Assembly (NCBI RefSeq): GCF_047228935.1
Contig: NZ_JBFEGG010000004.1
Coordinates: 1-64,000 of the forward strand
Source: Ornithinibacillus sp047228935
Lineage (GTDB): Bacteria > Bacillota > Bacilli > Bacillales > Amphibacillaceae
Length of the DNA stretch: 64,000 nucleotides
Reading direction: 5' to 3'
Shown: positions 52,466 through 61,984 of the stretch, in pieces
How the letters are laid out: every line of letters begins with the position of its first letter
Numbering within the stretch: position 1 is the stretch's first letter
Notes under the pieces: generated by a model
Seen by the model: the letters and a program-made list of their open reading frames with translations, nothing else
The model's database searches: none
What the model was told of the DNA's origin: nothing
Made by a program: the position numbers and the translations under genes

Positions 52466-55400
52466 ATGCGAAATATCCCTATCATCCAAAGTCAGTACGC
52501 TCCACCACCAATACGTGAGCGTTTTATACGTCGTGGAAATTTGAATCGTAAATTATCGGCTATTTCCAATCACACGTTAACCCTTCTTTATGCTGGGGCA
52601 GGCTATGGGAAAAGTACTGCACTTGCTTTATACGTACATGATTCCAATGTAAAGGCATGCTGGTATACGATATCAGCAGCAGATGATGATATACTACCTT
52701 TCTTTACTAAAATAGTAGCAGCAATTAAAATGCACTATCCTAAGTTCGGAAAAAATATTGATAAGAAATATGAAGAACTTGGGAGTTATATAGATACAGA
52801 ACAAATCTATGCTTTGGCATCAATGTTTATTAATGAACTAATGGAGTTAAAAGAAGATATCACAATCATATTGGATGACTATCATCACGTGAATTCTTCT
52901 TATGAAATTGAGAAATGGATATTATTTTTACTAGAGCATTCCCCCTCAAATGTACATATTGTGATATCTAGCCGAAAGAAACCGAAGTGGGAGATACTCC
53001 CGAAAATGAAAGTGCAGGGCGATTTACTGGAAATTACGCAGGACGATTTAATTTTATCAGCTAATGAAATGTACTTTGTTTTAGAAGATTTATTAAATAT
53101 AGAACTTAGCGATGAAAAAGTAGACAAAATCTATGAGCTTACAGAGGGCTGGGCAATTGCTTTTCATATGATCACCCAACAGTTAGTAGATGAGTCATCA
53201 ATCGATACGATTTTTAAGAATCGCCAACCATCGCTTGAGGACTTGTTTGAATACCTAGCATCTGAAGTGCTAACGAAACAATCCTTAATTATTCAGCAGT
53301 TCTTATTGCAATCTAGCATTATGGATGTTTTAGTTCCAGATGCTTGTGATCATGTACTACAGATTAACGGATCTGGGGATATATTAAATGGTTTATTTGA
53401 GCAAAATTTATTTATTGTAGAAGGGGAAGAGAATTATTTCCGCTATCATGCATTGTTTAAAGCATTTTTAGAAAATCGTTTGCAGAAAAATTATCCATCT
53501 GAATATAGCAACCTTCATGTTAGGGCAGCACAATACTTTGAAAGACAAGAAAATGTGGAAGGTGCGATTTATCATTACCGGAAAGTAGAGAAATATGCGC
53601 AAGTTTCTGCTTTAGTACATGAATATGGGGTTATGATGCTACGGTCTGGCAGGCTACAAAGTTTATATGATATTTTAACCGTTATTCCGGATACGTATAA
53701 AGAAATATATCCTGTGCTTTATTTTTACCAAGGAGAAATTGAACGGTATCGCTCGCAGTATGATAAAGCAGAAACGAATTTTGACCGGATTATTAGTATT
53801 ATTCCAGGCTATGACCAGGAGAATTATAATTTGATTGGGCTAGCTTTTGAGGGGAAAGCACGGATTTATTTAGATACGATTCAACCAGATCAGGCTGAAC
53901 GCTTTGTAAAGCAAGCAATTAATATGCGGGAAAAAGAGAATACCCCTAACGAAGAGATGGCTCAGCTTTATCAACTATTAGCAGAGAATCTATTAAACCT
54001 AGGACAGGCAAACAAGGCAGAGGCATGGTTTGATCGTGCGAAATCTCTCAATATACCGATTGAGGACGGGAATTTAGAAGGAAGAATTCTTCTTCGAACA
54101 GGTAGGTTGGCAAGAGCGAAGGAAGTATTATGGAGACGGAAAAAAGCAACCAGTGAAACATTTTCAAAGCACTTGCCACAATCCCATCGTGAAACAGACT
54201 TACTATTATCTATTATTGAAGCGTTTATGGGAAATGCGGAAGAGAGTAAACAACTAGCTTCAGATGGAATACAACTAGGACTAAGAACGCAATCCCCATT
54301 TGTGGAAGCGTGTGGATGGATGAGGATGGGACATGCTGTTCAATTATCCGAATATGATTCCAATCTTGCCTTAGAATGCTATGAGACAGCATTAGAAATA
54401 ATGGAGAAGATAAATATTTCAAGAGGAAAGGCAGAACCTTACATGGGGATGTCGATTCTTTTTGGGAAAAACCAAGATTATGAACGAGCGGTAGAGTCAG
54501 CAAGAAAAGGGCTTGCTGAAACAGAAAAGGTAAAGGACAAATGGTTGAGTGCACTAATAAAGGTGGGACTACTGTTAACAGAAATTTATAATTTTCATTA
54601 TGACAAAGCAAAAACGATTCTAAAGGAAGTCCGTGATGATTTCCAAAGTTGCGGGGATCGGTATGGGTTGATGGTAGCTGCTTTTTGGGGGGCATTTATT
54701 GCTGATCGGGAAGACGATGATGAGAACTTTATAGAGCATATGACATATTTTATACAGGAAATCCAAACAGAGGGCTATGACTTTTTCCTAAAGAAAAAGA
54801 CTGTATTCGGCCCAACTGACTTACAAAATATTGCCCCACTCTTATTAAAAGCAAATCATCTAGGAATTGAAACACAGCTTGTTTCGAAATACATGGCTGA
54901 GCTTCAATTAAATGAACACAGTAATCACCCTGGATATACGTTAACAATTAAGGCGTTAGGTATTTTTCAAGTGACGATTGGTTCTAGAGTCTTAGAGGAT
55001 CGAGATTGGCAACGAGGTAAAGCTAAGGAGCTATTTGAACTATTTGTTACCAATCGCAGTAAGCTTTTATCAAAAGAAGAGATTTTTACAAGCCTTTGGC
55101 CTGAACTGGACCCGGATACGGCAGGGAAGAATTTCAAAGTTTCATTTAATGCATTATTGAAAGCACTTGAACCAAAACGGAAGGCTAGAGAAGAATCTTT
55201 CTTCATTATTCGAAAAGGTAGCTATTATGGCTTAAATCCAGAATCAGGCTATGAGTTAGATATTCATAATTTTGAGACGTTAATTGCAAAAGGCTTAGAA
55301 GAAAAAGAGGCAAAAAAAGCAAAAGAACTACTGGAAAAGGGATTAACTCTATATCGTGGAGGTTATCTAGAAGACCTCCGTTACACCACTTGGTGTGAAT

Positions 55401-55711
55401 CGGAAAGAGAAAGATTAGAAACGCTGTTCTTACGTGGATCAGAAAGACTTGCACAAGTTAATGTAAGAATACTAGATTTCCATGCAACTATAAAACTTTG
55501 TGAAAAAATTATAAGCGTAGACCCAACCTGGGAGGAAGCGTATCGACTATTAATGTATAGTTATTATCAATTAAATAATCGACCACAAGCAATAAAATGG
55601 TATGAAAAATGCTGCCATGTTCTCGATGAAGAATTAGGTGTTGAGCCAATGGCACCAACAAGGGAGATGTATGATTTAATTATTGAGTCGGAGGAATTAA
55701 GTTCATATTAA
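52466..55711 (+). CDS. MalT-like STAND ATPase regulator with C-terminal BTAD domain
   Basis: 1081 aa. N-terminal NTPase of the MalT/STAND type (Walker A GAGYGKST at residues 44-51, Walker B TIILDDYHH near 146), then a helical TPR superhelix (ALVHEYGVMMLRSGRLQSLYDIL through NLALECYETALEIM) and, from about residue 820, an OmpR-type winged helix (TIKALGIFQVTIGSRVLEDRDWQRGKAKELFELFV) plus bacterial transcriptional activator domain to the end. Start ATG 52466 has AAGGAGTGA; the frame opens at 52427. Probably a ligand- and ATP-dependent activator of the adjoining acyl-CoA/transport operon (inference from position). Confidence 0.85.
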   Translation: MRNIPIIQSQYAPPPIRERFIRRGNLNRKLSAISNHTLTLLYAGAGYGKSTALALYVHDSNVKACWYTISAADDDILPFFTKIVAAIKMHYPKFGKNIDKKYEELGSYIDTEQIYALASMFINELMELKEDITIILDDYHHVNSSYEIEKWILFLLEHSPSNVHIVISSRKKPKWEILPKMKVQGDLLEITQDDLILSANEMYFVLEDLLNIELSDEKVDKIYELTEGWAIAFHMITQQLVDESSIDTIFKNRQPSLEDLFEYLASEVLTKQSLIIQQFLLQSSIMDVLVPDACDHVLQINGSGDILNGLFEQNLFIVEGEENYFRYHALFKAFLENRLQKNYPSEYSNLHVRAAQYFERQENVEGAIYHYRKVEKYAQVSALVHEYGVMMLRSGRLQSLYDILTVIPDTYKEIYPVLYFYQGEIERYRSQYDKAETNFDRIISIIPGYDQENYNLIGLAFEGKARIYLDTIQPDQAERFVKQAINMREKENTPNEEMAQLYQLLAENLLNLGQANKAEAWFDRAKSLNIPIEDGNLEGRILLRTGRLARAKEVLWRRKKATSETFSKHLPQSHRETDLLLSIIEAFMGNAEESKQLASDGIQLGLRTQSPFVEACGWMRMGHAVQLSEYDSNLALECYETALEIMEKINISRGKAEPYMGMSILFGKNQDYERAVESARKGLAETEKVKDKWLSALIKVGLLLTEIYNFHYDKAKTILKEVRDDFQSCGDRYGLMVAAFWGAFIADREDDDENFIEHMTYFIQEIQTEGYDFFLKKKTVFGPTDLQNIAPLLLKANHLGIETQLVSKYMAELQLNEHSNHPGYTLTIKALGIFQVTIGSRVLEDRDWQRGKAKELFELFVTNRSKLLSKEEIFTSLWPELDPDTAGKNFKVSFNALLKALEPKRKAREESFFIIRKGSYYGLNPESGYELDIHNFETLIAKGLEEKEAKKAKELLEKGLTLYRGGYLEDLRYTTWCESERERLETLFLRGSERLAQVNVRILDFHATIKLCEKIISVDPTWEEAYRLLMYSYYQLNNRPQAIKWYEKCCHVLDEELGVEPMAPTREMYDLIIESEELSSY

Positions 55712-55725
55712 TAAATGTATAATGT

Positions 55726-55765
55726 AACTCTATCTCAGATAACGGAGATGGAGTTTTATTTTTTC
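55726..55765 (+). terminator. terminator of the MalT-like regulator gene
   Basis: AACTCTATCTC (55726-55736) pairs with GAGATGGAGTT (55745-55755), with one G-U pair, then TTATTTTTTC. Confidence 0.85.
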
Positions 55766-55777
55766 ATAAAAAAGTTA

Positions 55778-55806
55778 TTGATATTTTTCTGAATACTTTT
55801 TATAAT
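55778..55806 (+). promoter_or_regulatory. promoter of the tetR-ligase-transporter operon
   Basis: TTGATA (55778-55783), exactly 17 nt, TATAAT (55801-55806); start codon of tetR follows 23 nt later. No clear palindromic operator is seen around it. Confidence 0.8.
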
Positions 55807-55829
55807 ATAAAAAGTGAGAGGTGATTCAT

Positions 55830-56414
55830 ATGTCAGAAATTAAATTAACAAGAAAAGGGCTAATGACGAGGCAAAAGATATTAGATACAGCAGAGGATAT
55901 CTTTGGAGAGAAAGGATATTTTGAAACATCCATTGCTGAAATAACGTTAAGAGCTGGTGTAGCGCAAGGGACTTATTATAACTATTTTTCAACAAAAAAA
56001 GAAGTGTTTGAAGAATTAATTCGGCAACTAAGCTCCAGTTTTCGTCACCAAATTAAAGTAGCAATGGAAAAGGAAACTTCCTTTGAAGCGAAACAACGTG
56101 CAGGATATGTTGCATTCTTTGAATGGCTAACCAATCATCGCAATTTATATAGTATCGTACAACAATCTGTTTTAGTCGATATGAACCTTTATCGTTGGTA
56201 TTATGAAAAGATTGCCGAAGGATTTATAAAAGCAATAGAAGAGGCGATTGATAAGAAAGAATGTAAACCATTAAATCCAGAAACGGTTGCGTATTGCTTC
56301 ATGGGGATTGGTCAATTTATTGGAATGCGTTGGGTTTTCTGGGAGAAAGAAACTGTACCAGATCATGTTTTTGATGAAGCAATGGAAATTATATTTAACG
56401 GTATCAATAATTAG
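55830..56414 (+). CDS. TetR/AcrR family regulator
   Basis: 194 aa. N-terminal helix-turn-helix TRQKILDTAEDIFGEKGYFETSIAEITLRAGVAQGTYYNYFSTKKEVFEEL (residues 12-62). The C-terminal domain (RNLYSIVQQSVLVDMNLYRWYYEKIAEGFIKAI) is helical and of the kind seen in FadR/acyl-CoA-responsive TetR proteins. ATG 55830 has GAGAGGTG; the frame opens at a GTG overlapping that site. First gene of the operon and likely its local repressor. Confidence 0.87.
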   Translation: MSEIKLTRKGLMTRQKILDTAEDIFGEKGYFETSIAEITLRAGVAQGTYYNYFSTKKEVFEELIRQLSSSFRHQIKVAMEKETSFEAKQRAGYVAFFEWLTNHRNLYSIVQQSVLVDMNLYRWYYEKIAEGFIKAIEEAIDKKECKPLNPETVAYCFMGIGQFIGMRWVFWEKETVPDHVFDEAMEIIFNGINN

Positions 56415-56428
56415 GAGGGGTTATTGGA

Positions 56429-57928
56429 ATGAAGCCTATTTCCTACTGGGTTCATAAAAGGGCTTTTATTACACCAGATAGAATTGCATTAATAGGAGAA
56501 AAAGAGAGTTATACGTACAAAGCATTATCAAATAAAGTCAATCAAATGGCAACATTACTTCAACACCACTTTCATTTACAAAAGGGAGACCGGGTAGCAA
56601 TCCTTTCTCAAAATCGAGTAGAGTACATGATTACATATTTTGCAATTGCCCAGCTAGGTCTTGTTGCAGTTCCACTGAATGTTAGGTTGACTGCAAAGGA
56701 ATTAGAATTCCAAATAAAAGATAGTGGTGCTACTATCATTCTTTACGAAAGTAGAACTGCTAAGCTATACGATGAGGTGTGTAACTATGTTAATTTTGAA
56801 AACGCTTACTATTTTGATGAGCCCTTTGAAATAGTTGAGCAACCATTGATAGAAGCTAGTGTGAACACATCAGAGGACCCATTTATCATTTGTTATACAT
56901 CAGGAACTACTGGGAGACCTAAGGGAGCGGTTTTAACCCAGGATAATATGTTTTGGAATGCGTTAAACAATCAATACGCTATCGATATTACTTCTAATGA
57001 TAATGTAATTGTGCTTTTACCGTTATTTCATATTGGAGGTATTGGACTATTTGCATTCCCAGCTCTTTTGGCGGGGGGGACAGTAGTAGTTCCGTCTAAA
57101 TTTGATCCTAAACAGGCTATTGAGATGATAGAAGAATATGAGGTTACCATCGTGATGGGTGTTCCTACAATACATGATGCCATCCGAAAACATCCATTAT
57201 TTGAATCAGCAAATTTTAAAACGGTTCGCTGGTTTTATAGTGGAGGTGCTCCGTGCCCTAAGGAATTGATTGAAGCATATTTGGATAAGGGCTTACCATT
57301 TGGACAAGGAATGGGCATGACGGAAACTTCCCCTACTATTTTTATGCTAGTTCAAGAAGATTATAAGAGAAAAATAGGCTCAATAGGCAAACCAGTTATG
57401 TTTTGTGATATTGCCATTGTTGATGATAATGGGAATCCTGTTCCAAGAGGAGAAATAGGAGAGTTACTCATCAAGGGGCCACATGTTATGAAAGAGTACT
57501 GGGGTTTACCAGAAAAAACGAAAGAGGCTATACGTGATGGTTGGTTTTATTCCGGTGATTTAATGAGACAGGATAAGGAAGGTTTTGTATATGTAGCTGG
57601 TCGCAAGAAAGACATGATTATTTCTGGTGGGGAAAATATTTATCCTTTAGAGATCGAACAAGTGCTAAAGGAGCTAACTGCAATTAATGAAGCAGCAGTT
57701 GTTGGCATGCAGAATGAAAAATGGGGAGAAGTCCCCGTAGCTTTTGTCTCTCTCAATATTGATATAGATATTACTGAAAATGAGATTATAAACTACTGTT
57801 CTACTAAACTAGCAAGATACAAGATACCGAAACAAATTACGATACTTGAAGATTTACCGAAAAACGCTACGGGAAAGATTGATAAAAAAGCTCTACTAAA
57901 TCTTCTAACAAGAGAGGGAAGAATATGA
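56429..57928 (+). CDS. acyl-CoA synthetase (AMP-binding)
   Basis: 499 aa ANL superfamily ligase. AMP-binding motif YTSGTTGRPKGAVLT (about residues 155-169), GQGMGMTETSP, YSGDLMRQD and the hinge/C-terminal lysine motif PKNATGKIDKKAL are complete. It activates a carboxylic acid as acyl-AMP and then acyl-CoA. Sequence alone does not fix chain length or aromaticity; context with a MaoC hydratase and ABC importer suggests the imported compound is its substrate. RBS AGGAGGGG. Confidence 0.9.
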   Translation: MKPISYWVHKRAFITPDRIALIGEKESYTYKALSNKVNQMATLLQHHFHLQKGDRVAILSQNRVEYMITYFAIAQLGLVAVPLNVRLTAKELEFQIKDSGATIILYESRTAKLYDEVCNYVNFENAYYFDEPFEIVEQPLIEASVNTSEDPFIICYTSGTTGRPKGAVLTQDNMFWNALNNQYAIDITSNDNVIVLLPLFHIGGIGLFAFPALLAGGTVVVPSKFDPKQAIEMIEEYEVTIVMGVPTIHDAIRKHPLFESANFKTVRWFYSGGAPCPKELIEAYLDKGLPFGQGMGMTETSPTIFMLVQEDYKRKIGSIGKPVMFCDIAIVDDNGNPVPRGEIGELLIKGPHVMKEYWGLPEKTKEAIRDGWFYSGDLMRQDKEGFVYVAGRKKDMIISGGENIYPLEIEQVLKELTAINEAAVVGMQNEKWGEVPVAFVSLNIDIDITENEIINYCSTKLARYKIPKQITILEDLPKNATGKIDKKALLNLLTREGRI

Positions 57929-58347
57929 AATATAAAATTGGCCAGAAAGCTGAATTCACAAGAACAGTAACAGAAACGGATATTGTCTTATTTGCAGGTT
58001 TAAGTGGAGATTATAACCCAATCCATGTCGATAAGGAATATGCTAAACAAACATTTTTCCGCGAACGAATTAGTCATGGTATTTTAACCGCAAGCTTTCT
58101 GTCTAGGTTACTCGGTATGCACCTTCCTGGGCCTGGTTCTGTTTATGTATCACAAACTTTGAATTTTACTAAGCCGGTATACATTGGTGATACGATTACT
58201 ACTCGTGGTGAGGTAATAAAACTTGATGAGGATAGACGACTAATTACCGTTCAAACAACTTGTATGAACCAAAATGGAGAAATAGTTCTGGATGGAGAAG
58301 GAGTCATGAAACTATCAAAGGAGATGATAAAACGTGATAGGGATTGA
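57925..58347 (+). CDS. MaoC-like hot-dog dehydratase
   Basis: 140 aa hot-dog fold. The hydratase-2 motif AGLSGDYNPIHVDKEYAKQ is intact, with catalytic Asp and His (residues about 31 and 36), followed by ISHGILTASFLSRLLG. Likely (R)-specific enoyl-CoA hydratase or a related dehydratase acting on an intermediate from the ligase above. Overlaps the ligase stop by 4 nt. Confidence 0.87.
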   Translation: MKYKIGQKAEFTRTVTETDIVLFAGLSGDYNPIHVDKEYAKQTFFRERISHGILTASFLSRLLGMHLPGPGSVYVSQTLNFTKPVYIGDTITTRGEVIKLDEDRRLITVQTTCMNQNGEIVLDGEGVMKLSKEMIKRDRD

Positions 58348-59332
58348 GAAGGTAAGCATTTATGAGCCTGAAATAATTGAAACAGCAAGGGCATTAGAAG
58401 AGAAGACAACTATTCCAGAACATGTTATTAAAGAGAAGTTTGGTCTATATGAAAAGAGGATAGCACCAAATGATTTGCACGCTTCTGATTTAGCAATTGC
58501 TGCCGGAAAGGAAATTTTACAAGAGATTGATCCAGCATCCATTGATGTTGTGATTTATTTTGGTAGTCCCTATAAGGATTATCAAGTATGGACGGCTTCA
58601 TCTAAAATACAACACGAGCTTGGTACGAAGAATGCTTATTCCTTTGAAATGATGAATGTAAGCTCTTGTTTTCCATTAGCAGTAAAAGTAGCTAAAGACA
58701 TGTTAGTATCCGATTCTAGTATTCAAAACATTTTACTGGTAGGTGGATCGAAGGAATCGCAAATTGTTAATTACAAGAACCCAAGATCTCGTTTTATGTT
58801 TAATTTTGCGGATGGGGGAGCAGCAGCACTAATAACGAGAAATGCAACGAAAAGTGAAATACTAGGTTCCTCCATTATGACAGACGGATCTTTTAGTAAG
58901 GATGTCTTAGTTCCAGGAGGAGGTTCTGTAAATCCAACAAGTTATGATGTTGTAGAAAAAGAAATGCACTATATTGATGTACCTGACCCACTCAGCATGA
59001 AAGAACGGTTAGATCCAGTTTCCGTCCCCAACTTTGTAAAAGTCATTAAGGAATCCTTAGAAAAAAGTGGAGCCTCTCTTCAAGATTTAAAACTACTTCT
59101 ACCACTACATACAAAAAAATCAATGTTCACCGAGATTATGCAACAAGTAGGATTAACAGAAAATCAAGCAATCTATTTAACACATCATGGACATATGTCA
59201 GCACTAGATCCCTGTTATGGACTATATTTTGCGGGAAAAAGGGGGTTACTGAAAAAGGGTGAACTAGCTGTTCTTGTATCTGCAGGAACAGGCTATACAT
59301 GGGCTGCAACGGCTGTTAGATGGCAAAATTAG
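58334..59332 (+). CDS. KASIII/HMG-CoA synthase-like thiolase-fold enzyme
   Basis: 332 aa. Thiolase fold with Cys112 in MNVSSCFPLAV and His259 in LPLHTKKSM; the FabH Asn position reads HHGHMSAL (His287), so the triad is Cys-His-His rather than Cys-His-Asn. GTG 58334 is the start, set by AAGGAG nine nt upstream; it overlaps maoC by 14 nt. Acts presumably on an acyl-CoA in the same pathway; whether it condenses or transfers acyl groups is unclear. A different KASIII-like paralogue is at 16877. Confidence 0.78.
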   Translation: MIGIEKVSIYEPEIIETARALEEKTTIPEHVIKEKFGLYEKRIAPNDLHASDLAIAAGKEILQEIDPASIDVVIYFGSPYKDYQVWTASSKIQHELGTKNAYSFEMMNVSSCFPLAVKVAKDMLVSDSSIQNILLVGGSKESQIVNYKNPRSRFMFNFADGGAAALITRNATKSEILGSSIMTDGSFSKDVLVPGGGSVNPTSYDVVEKEMHYIDVPDPLSMKERLDPVSVPNFVKVIKESLEKSGASLQDLKLLLPLHTKKSMFTEIMQQVGLTENQAIYLTHHGHMSALDPCYGLYFAGKRGLLKKGELAVLVSAGTGYTWAATAVRWQN

Positions 59333-59412
59333 AGTTTGTAACTTTACTGTAACTACATGAAGTTATGATTTGTTTTAAGTAATATTTCCAAATTATGAGG
59401 GGGAACATGTTT

Positions 59413-60609
59413 ATGAATTTGAAACGAACAATTGGCATTATGGTTACATTGCTTTTAGTCGGATTTTTAGCTGCTTGTGGTAACGGTGCATCTGGAGATT
59501 CTGACGATACAATTAAAATTGGCGTACTAGCTTCCATGACAGGGGCACTAGAATCCTATGGAAAGCAAACGACAAGAGGATTTGAATTAGGCCTTGAATA
59601 TGCAACAGATGGAACAATGGAGGTTGCTGGGAAGAAAATTGAATTTATTATTGAGGATACAGAAACAGATCCACAAATAGCTCGCCAAAAAGCGCTAGCA
59701 TTACTTGATGACGAGAAAGTCGATATCCTAATGGGCTCTTCAAGTTCAGGTGATACTTTAGCCGTTACACCGCTCGCGGAAGAGTATGAAAAAATTATGG
59801 TTGTAGAGCCAGCAGCGGCAGACAGTATTACAGGCTCTGAATACAATGATTATATTTTTAGAACAGCTAGAAACTCATCCCAAGATGCAGCAGCAGCGGC
59901 TGCAGCAGTTGCTGGAGAAGGAGTTAAAATTGCGACATTAGCTCCAGATTATTCATTCGGACATGATGGTGCAAAAGCATTTATTGCAGCGGCAGAAGAA
60001 TTAGGAGCGGAATTAGTTTTAGAAGAATACGCAGATCAAGCTGCGACTGATTTTACAGCGAACATACAGAAGATTATTGAAGCGGAACCAGACTATCTCT
60101 ATGTCGTTTGGGCAGGTGCTAATACACCATGGAATCAAATCGTTGATATGAAAGTACAAGATCATGGAATTATGGTAACAACTGGAGTGGCCGATTTAGC
60201 AACACTACCTTCTATGACTCCACTACTAGGTATGGAAGGATTTACATTATATTATCATTCTCTACCAGACAATGATGTAAATGATTGGTTAATTGAAGCT
60301 CATCAAGAAGAGTATGGGGAAGTTCCAGACCTATTTACCGCTGGAGGAATGAGTGCAGCAATCGCAATTGTGGAAGCGCTTAAAAAGACAGACGGAGATA
60401 CAACGGCAGATGTCTTAATTGAAACCATGGAAGGCATGAGTTTCGAAACGCCTAAGGGTACGATGACTTTCCGTGAAGAGGATCATCAAGCATTACAAGA
60501 AATGTATTCTGTAACATTAGAGGAAAGTGACGAATTTGACTTTCCTGTACCAGTATTAAAACGTGTATTAACACCAGAAGAAACAGCACCACCAATATTG
60601 AATCAATAG
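59413..60609 (+). CDS. branched-chain-type ABC transporter substrate-binding lipoprotein
   Basis: 398 aa. Signal peptide with lipobox FLAAC (Cys22). Type I periplasmic-binding fold of the LivK/amide-binding group: KIGVLASMTGALESYGKQTTRGFELGLEYA, DTETDPQIARQKALALLDDEKVDILMGSSSSGDTLAV and AAVAGEGVKIATLAPDYSFGHDGAKAF. ATG 59413 is nine nt after AGGGGG; the frame opens earlier at 59395. Binds the substrate for the permease below. The ligand is probably not simply leucine, given the ligase and hydratase in the same operon. Confidence 0.87.
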   Translation: MNLKRTIGIMVTLLLVGFLAACGNGASGDSDDTIKIGVLASMTGALESYGKQTTRGFELGLEYATDGTMEVAGKKIEFIIEDTETDPQIARQKALALLDDEKVDILMGSSSSGDTLAVTPLAEEYEKIMVVEPAAADSITGSEYNDYIFRTARNSSQDAAAAAAAVAGEGVKIATLAPDYSFGHDGAKAFIAAAEELGAELVLEEYADQAATDFTANIQKIIEAEPDYLYVVWAGANTPWNQIVDMKVQDHGIMVTTGVADLATLPSMTPLLGMEGFTLYYHSLPDNDVNDWLIEAHQEEYGEVPDLFTAGGMSAAIAIVEALKKTDGDTTADVLIETMEGMSFETPKGTMTFREEDHQALQEMYSVTLEESDEFDFPVPVLKRVLTPEETAPPILNQ

Positions 60610-60624
60610 AGAGTGTGTAGGGTA

Positions 60625-61138
60625 GCCAAACTCAGTCCGCGAATCGCCGAACACTGAGTTGAAATCGCCGAATCAGGTGGGATTCGCCGAACTAGGTATG
60701 AAAGTCGCTGAACCTTGGCCAGGAATTATCGGACCCGGTTCACGAACCGCGAACCCTGAGCCGAACTCGCCGAACCAGGTGAGTGTCGCGGAATTAAGCT
60801 TGAGAAACGCCGAACCTTGGTTAGAAATTACCGAACGCAGTTCACGAAACGCCGAACACTGAGTTGAAATCGCCGAATCAGGTGGGGTTCGCCGAACTAG
60901 GTATGAAAGTCGCTGAACCCTGGCCAGAAATTACCGAACCGAGTTGGAGAAATGCCGAATATCAGCCCGAACTCGCCGAACTAGGTGGGGTTCGCCGAAC
61001 TAAGATTGAAACTCGCCGAACCTTGGTTAGAAATTACCGAACCCAGTTCACGAAACGCCGAACATCAGAGAGTACTCACCGGACCAGGTGGGTGTCGCCG
61101 TACTAAACTTGAGAATCGCGAGGACCCACCGCATCCAA
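60625..61138 (+). repeat. nested 21-bp/103-bp GCCGAA repeat array
   Basis: About 24 copies of a 21-nt unit whose core is [GA]CCGAAC. Core starts are 60625, 60646, 60667, 60686, 60707, 60728, 60749, 60769, 60788, 60809, 60830, 60851, 60872, 60891, 60912, 60933, 60954, 60975, 60994, 61015, 61036, 61057, 61078, 61097 and 61118. Every fifth interval is 19 nt, so blocks of 103 nt (4x21+19) repeat about 4.6 times; one block is 102 through a 1-nt loss. Blocks 1 and 3, and 2 and 4, are nearest relatives (about 205 nt apart). The array fills the space between the lipoprotein gene and livG. Confidence 0.93.
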
Positions 61139-61160
61139 TGCAACATAAAAAAATCATGGG

Positions 61161-61186
61161 ATACCCTTGCCACTTGGCGAGGGTTG
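61161..61186 (+). other. hairpin before livG
   Basis: ACCCTTGCC and GGCGAGGGT form a 9-bp stem with one G-U pair and a 4-nt loop between the end of the 21-bp repeat array and the ribosome site of livG. No U tract follows, so it is not an obvious terminator; it could stabilise the downstream mRNA (inference). Confidence 0.55.
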
Positions 61187-61216
61187 TTCCCTTATCAACA
61201 GTAAAGGAGGAGCTAT

Positions 61217-61984
61217 ATGACGTTCATACTAGAAACAAAGGACCTTACGATTAATTTTGGCGGTCATGTTGCCGTTAATCATGTAACCGTTCAAATCCCA
61301 GAAAAAAAATTCACATCCATTATCGGCCCAAATGGTGCTGGCAAAACTACTTTTTTCAATCTACTAAGTGGTCAACTATCTCCATCCGAGGGCTCCATAT
61401 TCTTTAAAAATCAAGATATTACGAAAAAATCCGCAACGGATAGAACGAGACTTGGAATTGGGAGATCCTTTCAAATTACCAATGTATTTCCTAATTTAAC
61501 CGTACTAGAAAATGTTCGTCTAGCTGTTCAATCTCAAGCAAACGTGCGGTACCAAATGTTTAAACACTTCTTGCGTTATAAGAAATTTGAAGAAAAGGCT
61601 CATGCCATATTGGATTTAGTGTTACTTAACGATAGGGCGGACTATGTAGCAGCTAATCTAGCACATGGGGAAAAAAGAAAGCTAGAAATTGCGATGTTGT
61701 TGGCGTTAGAAACAGAAATTCTATTACTCGATGAGCCGACAGCAGGTATGTCTCTTGAGGAAGTACCGGCCATTATTGAGGTGATTAAACATATTAAGGC
61801 AGAAGAGAATCGAACAATTGTATTAATTGAACACAAGATGGATATGATTATGGACTTATCCGATGAAGTCCTTGTACTATTCCACGGAGAATTAATTGCC
61901 AAAGGTACTCCAGATGAAATAGTAGAAAACGAAACGGTCCAATCCGCATATCTAGGAGGAATGTACGATGAGCAGTTTACTTAA
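61217..61984 (+). CDS. livG: branched-chain-type ABC transporter ATP-binding protein LivG
   Basis: 255 aa ATPase: Walker A GPNGAGKTTF, the LivG-like RTRLGIGRSFQITNVFPNLTVLENVRLA, signature LAHGEKRKLEIAMLLA, Walker B ILLLDEPTAGM and the H-loop LIEHKMD. Pairs with LivF. RBS AAAGGAGGAG. Separated from the substrate-binding gene by the repeat array but on the same strand with no terminator, so probably cotranscribed. Confidence 0.92.
   Translation: MTFILETKDLTINFGGHVAVNHVTVQIPEKKFTSIIGPNGAGKTTFFNLLSGQLSPSEGSIFFKNQDITKKSATDRTRLGIGRSFQITNVFPNLTVLENVRLAVQSQANVRYQMFKHFLRYKKFEEKAHAILDLVLLNDRADYVAANLAHGEKRKLEIAMLLALETEILLLDEPTAGMSLEEVPAIIEVIKHIKAEENRTIVLIEHKMDMIMDLSDEVLVLFHGELIAKGTPDEIVENETVQSAYLGGMYDEQFT

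Noticed and set aside
60625..61138. CRISPR array
   Set aside because: The conserved core is only 6-8 nt, the period is 21 nt and the intervening sequences recur between blocks; there are no 24-40-nt identical repeats with unique spacers and no cas genes.
60625..61138. LexA/SOS boxes (CGAAC-N4-GTTYG) within the repeats
   Set aside because: CGAAC is frequent and GTT follows in several units, but spacing is usually 3 or 5 nt, and the right half site is incomplete in those with 4.
60659..61254. Coding frames across the long repeat array (three plus-strand frames of 67-89 codons)
   Set aside because: They arise because 21 is a multiple of three; the 19-nt intervals and 1-nt loss shift the frame, and none has a ribosome binding site.
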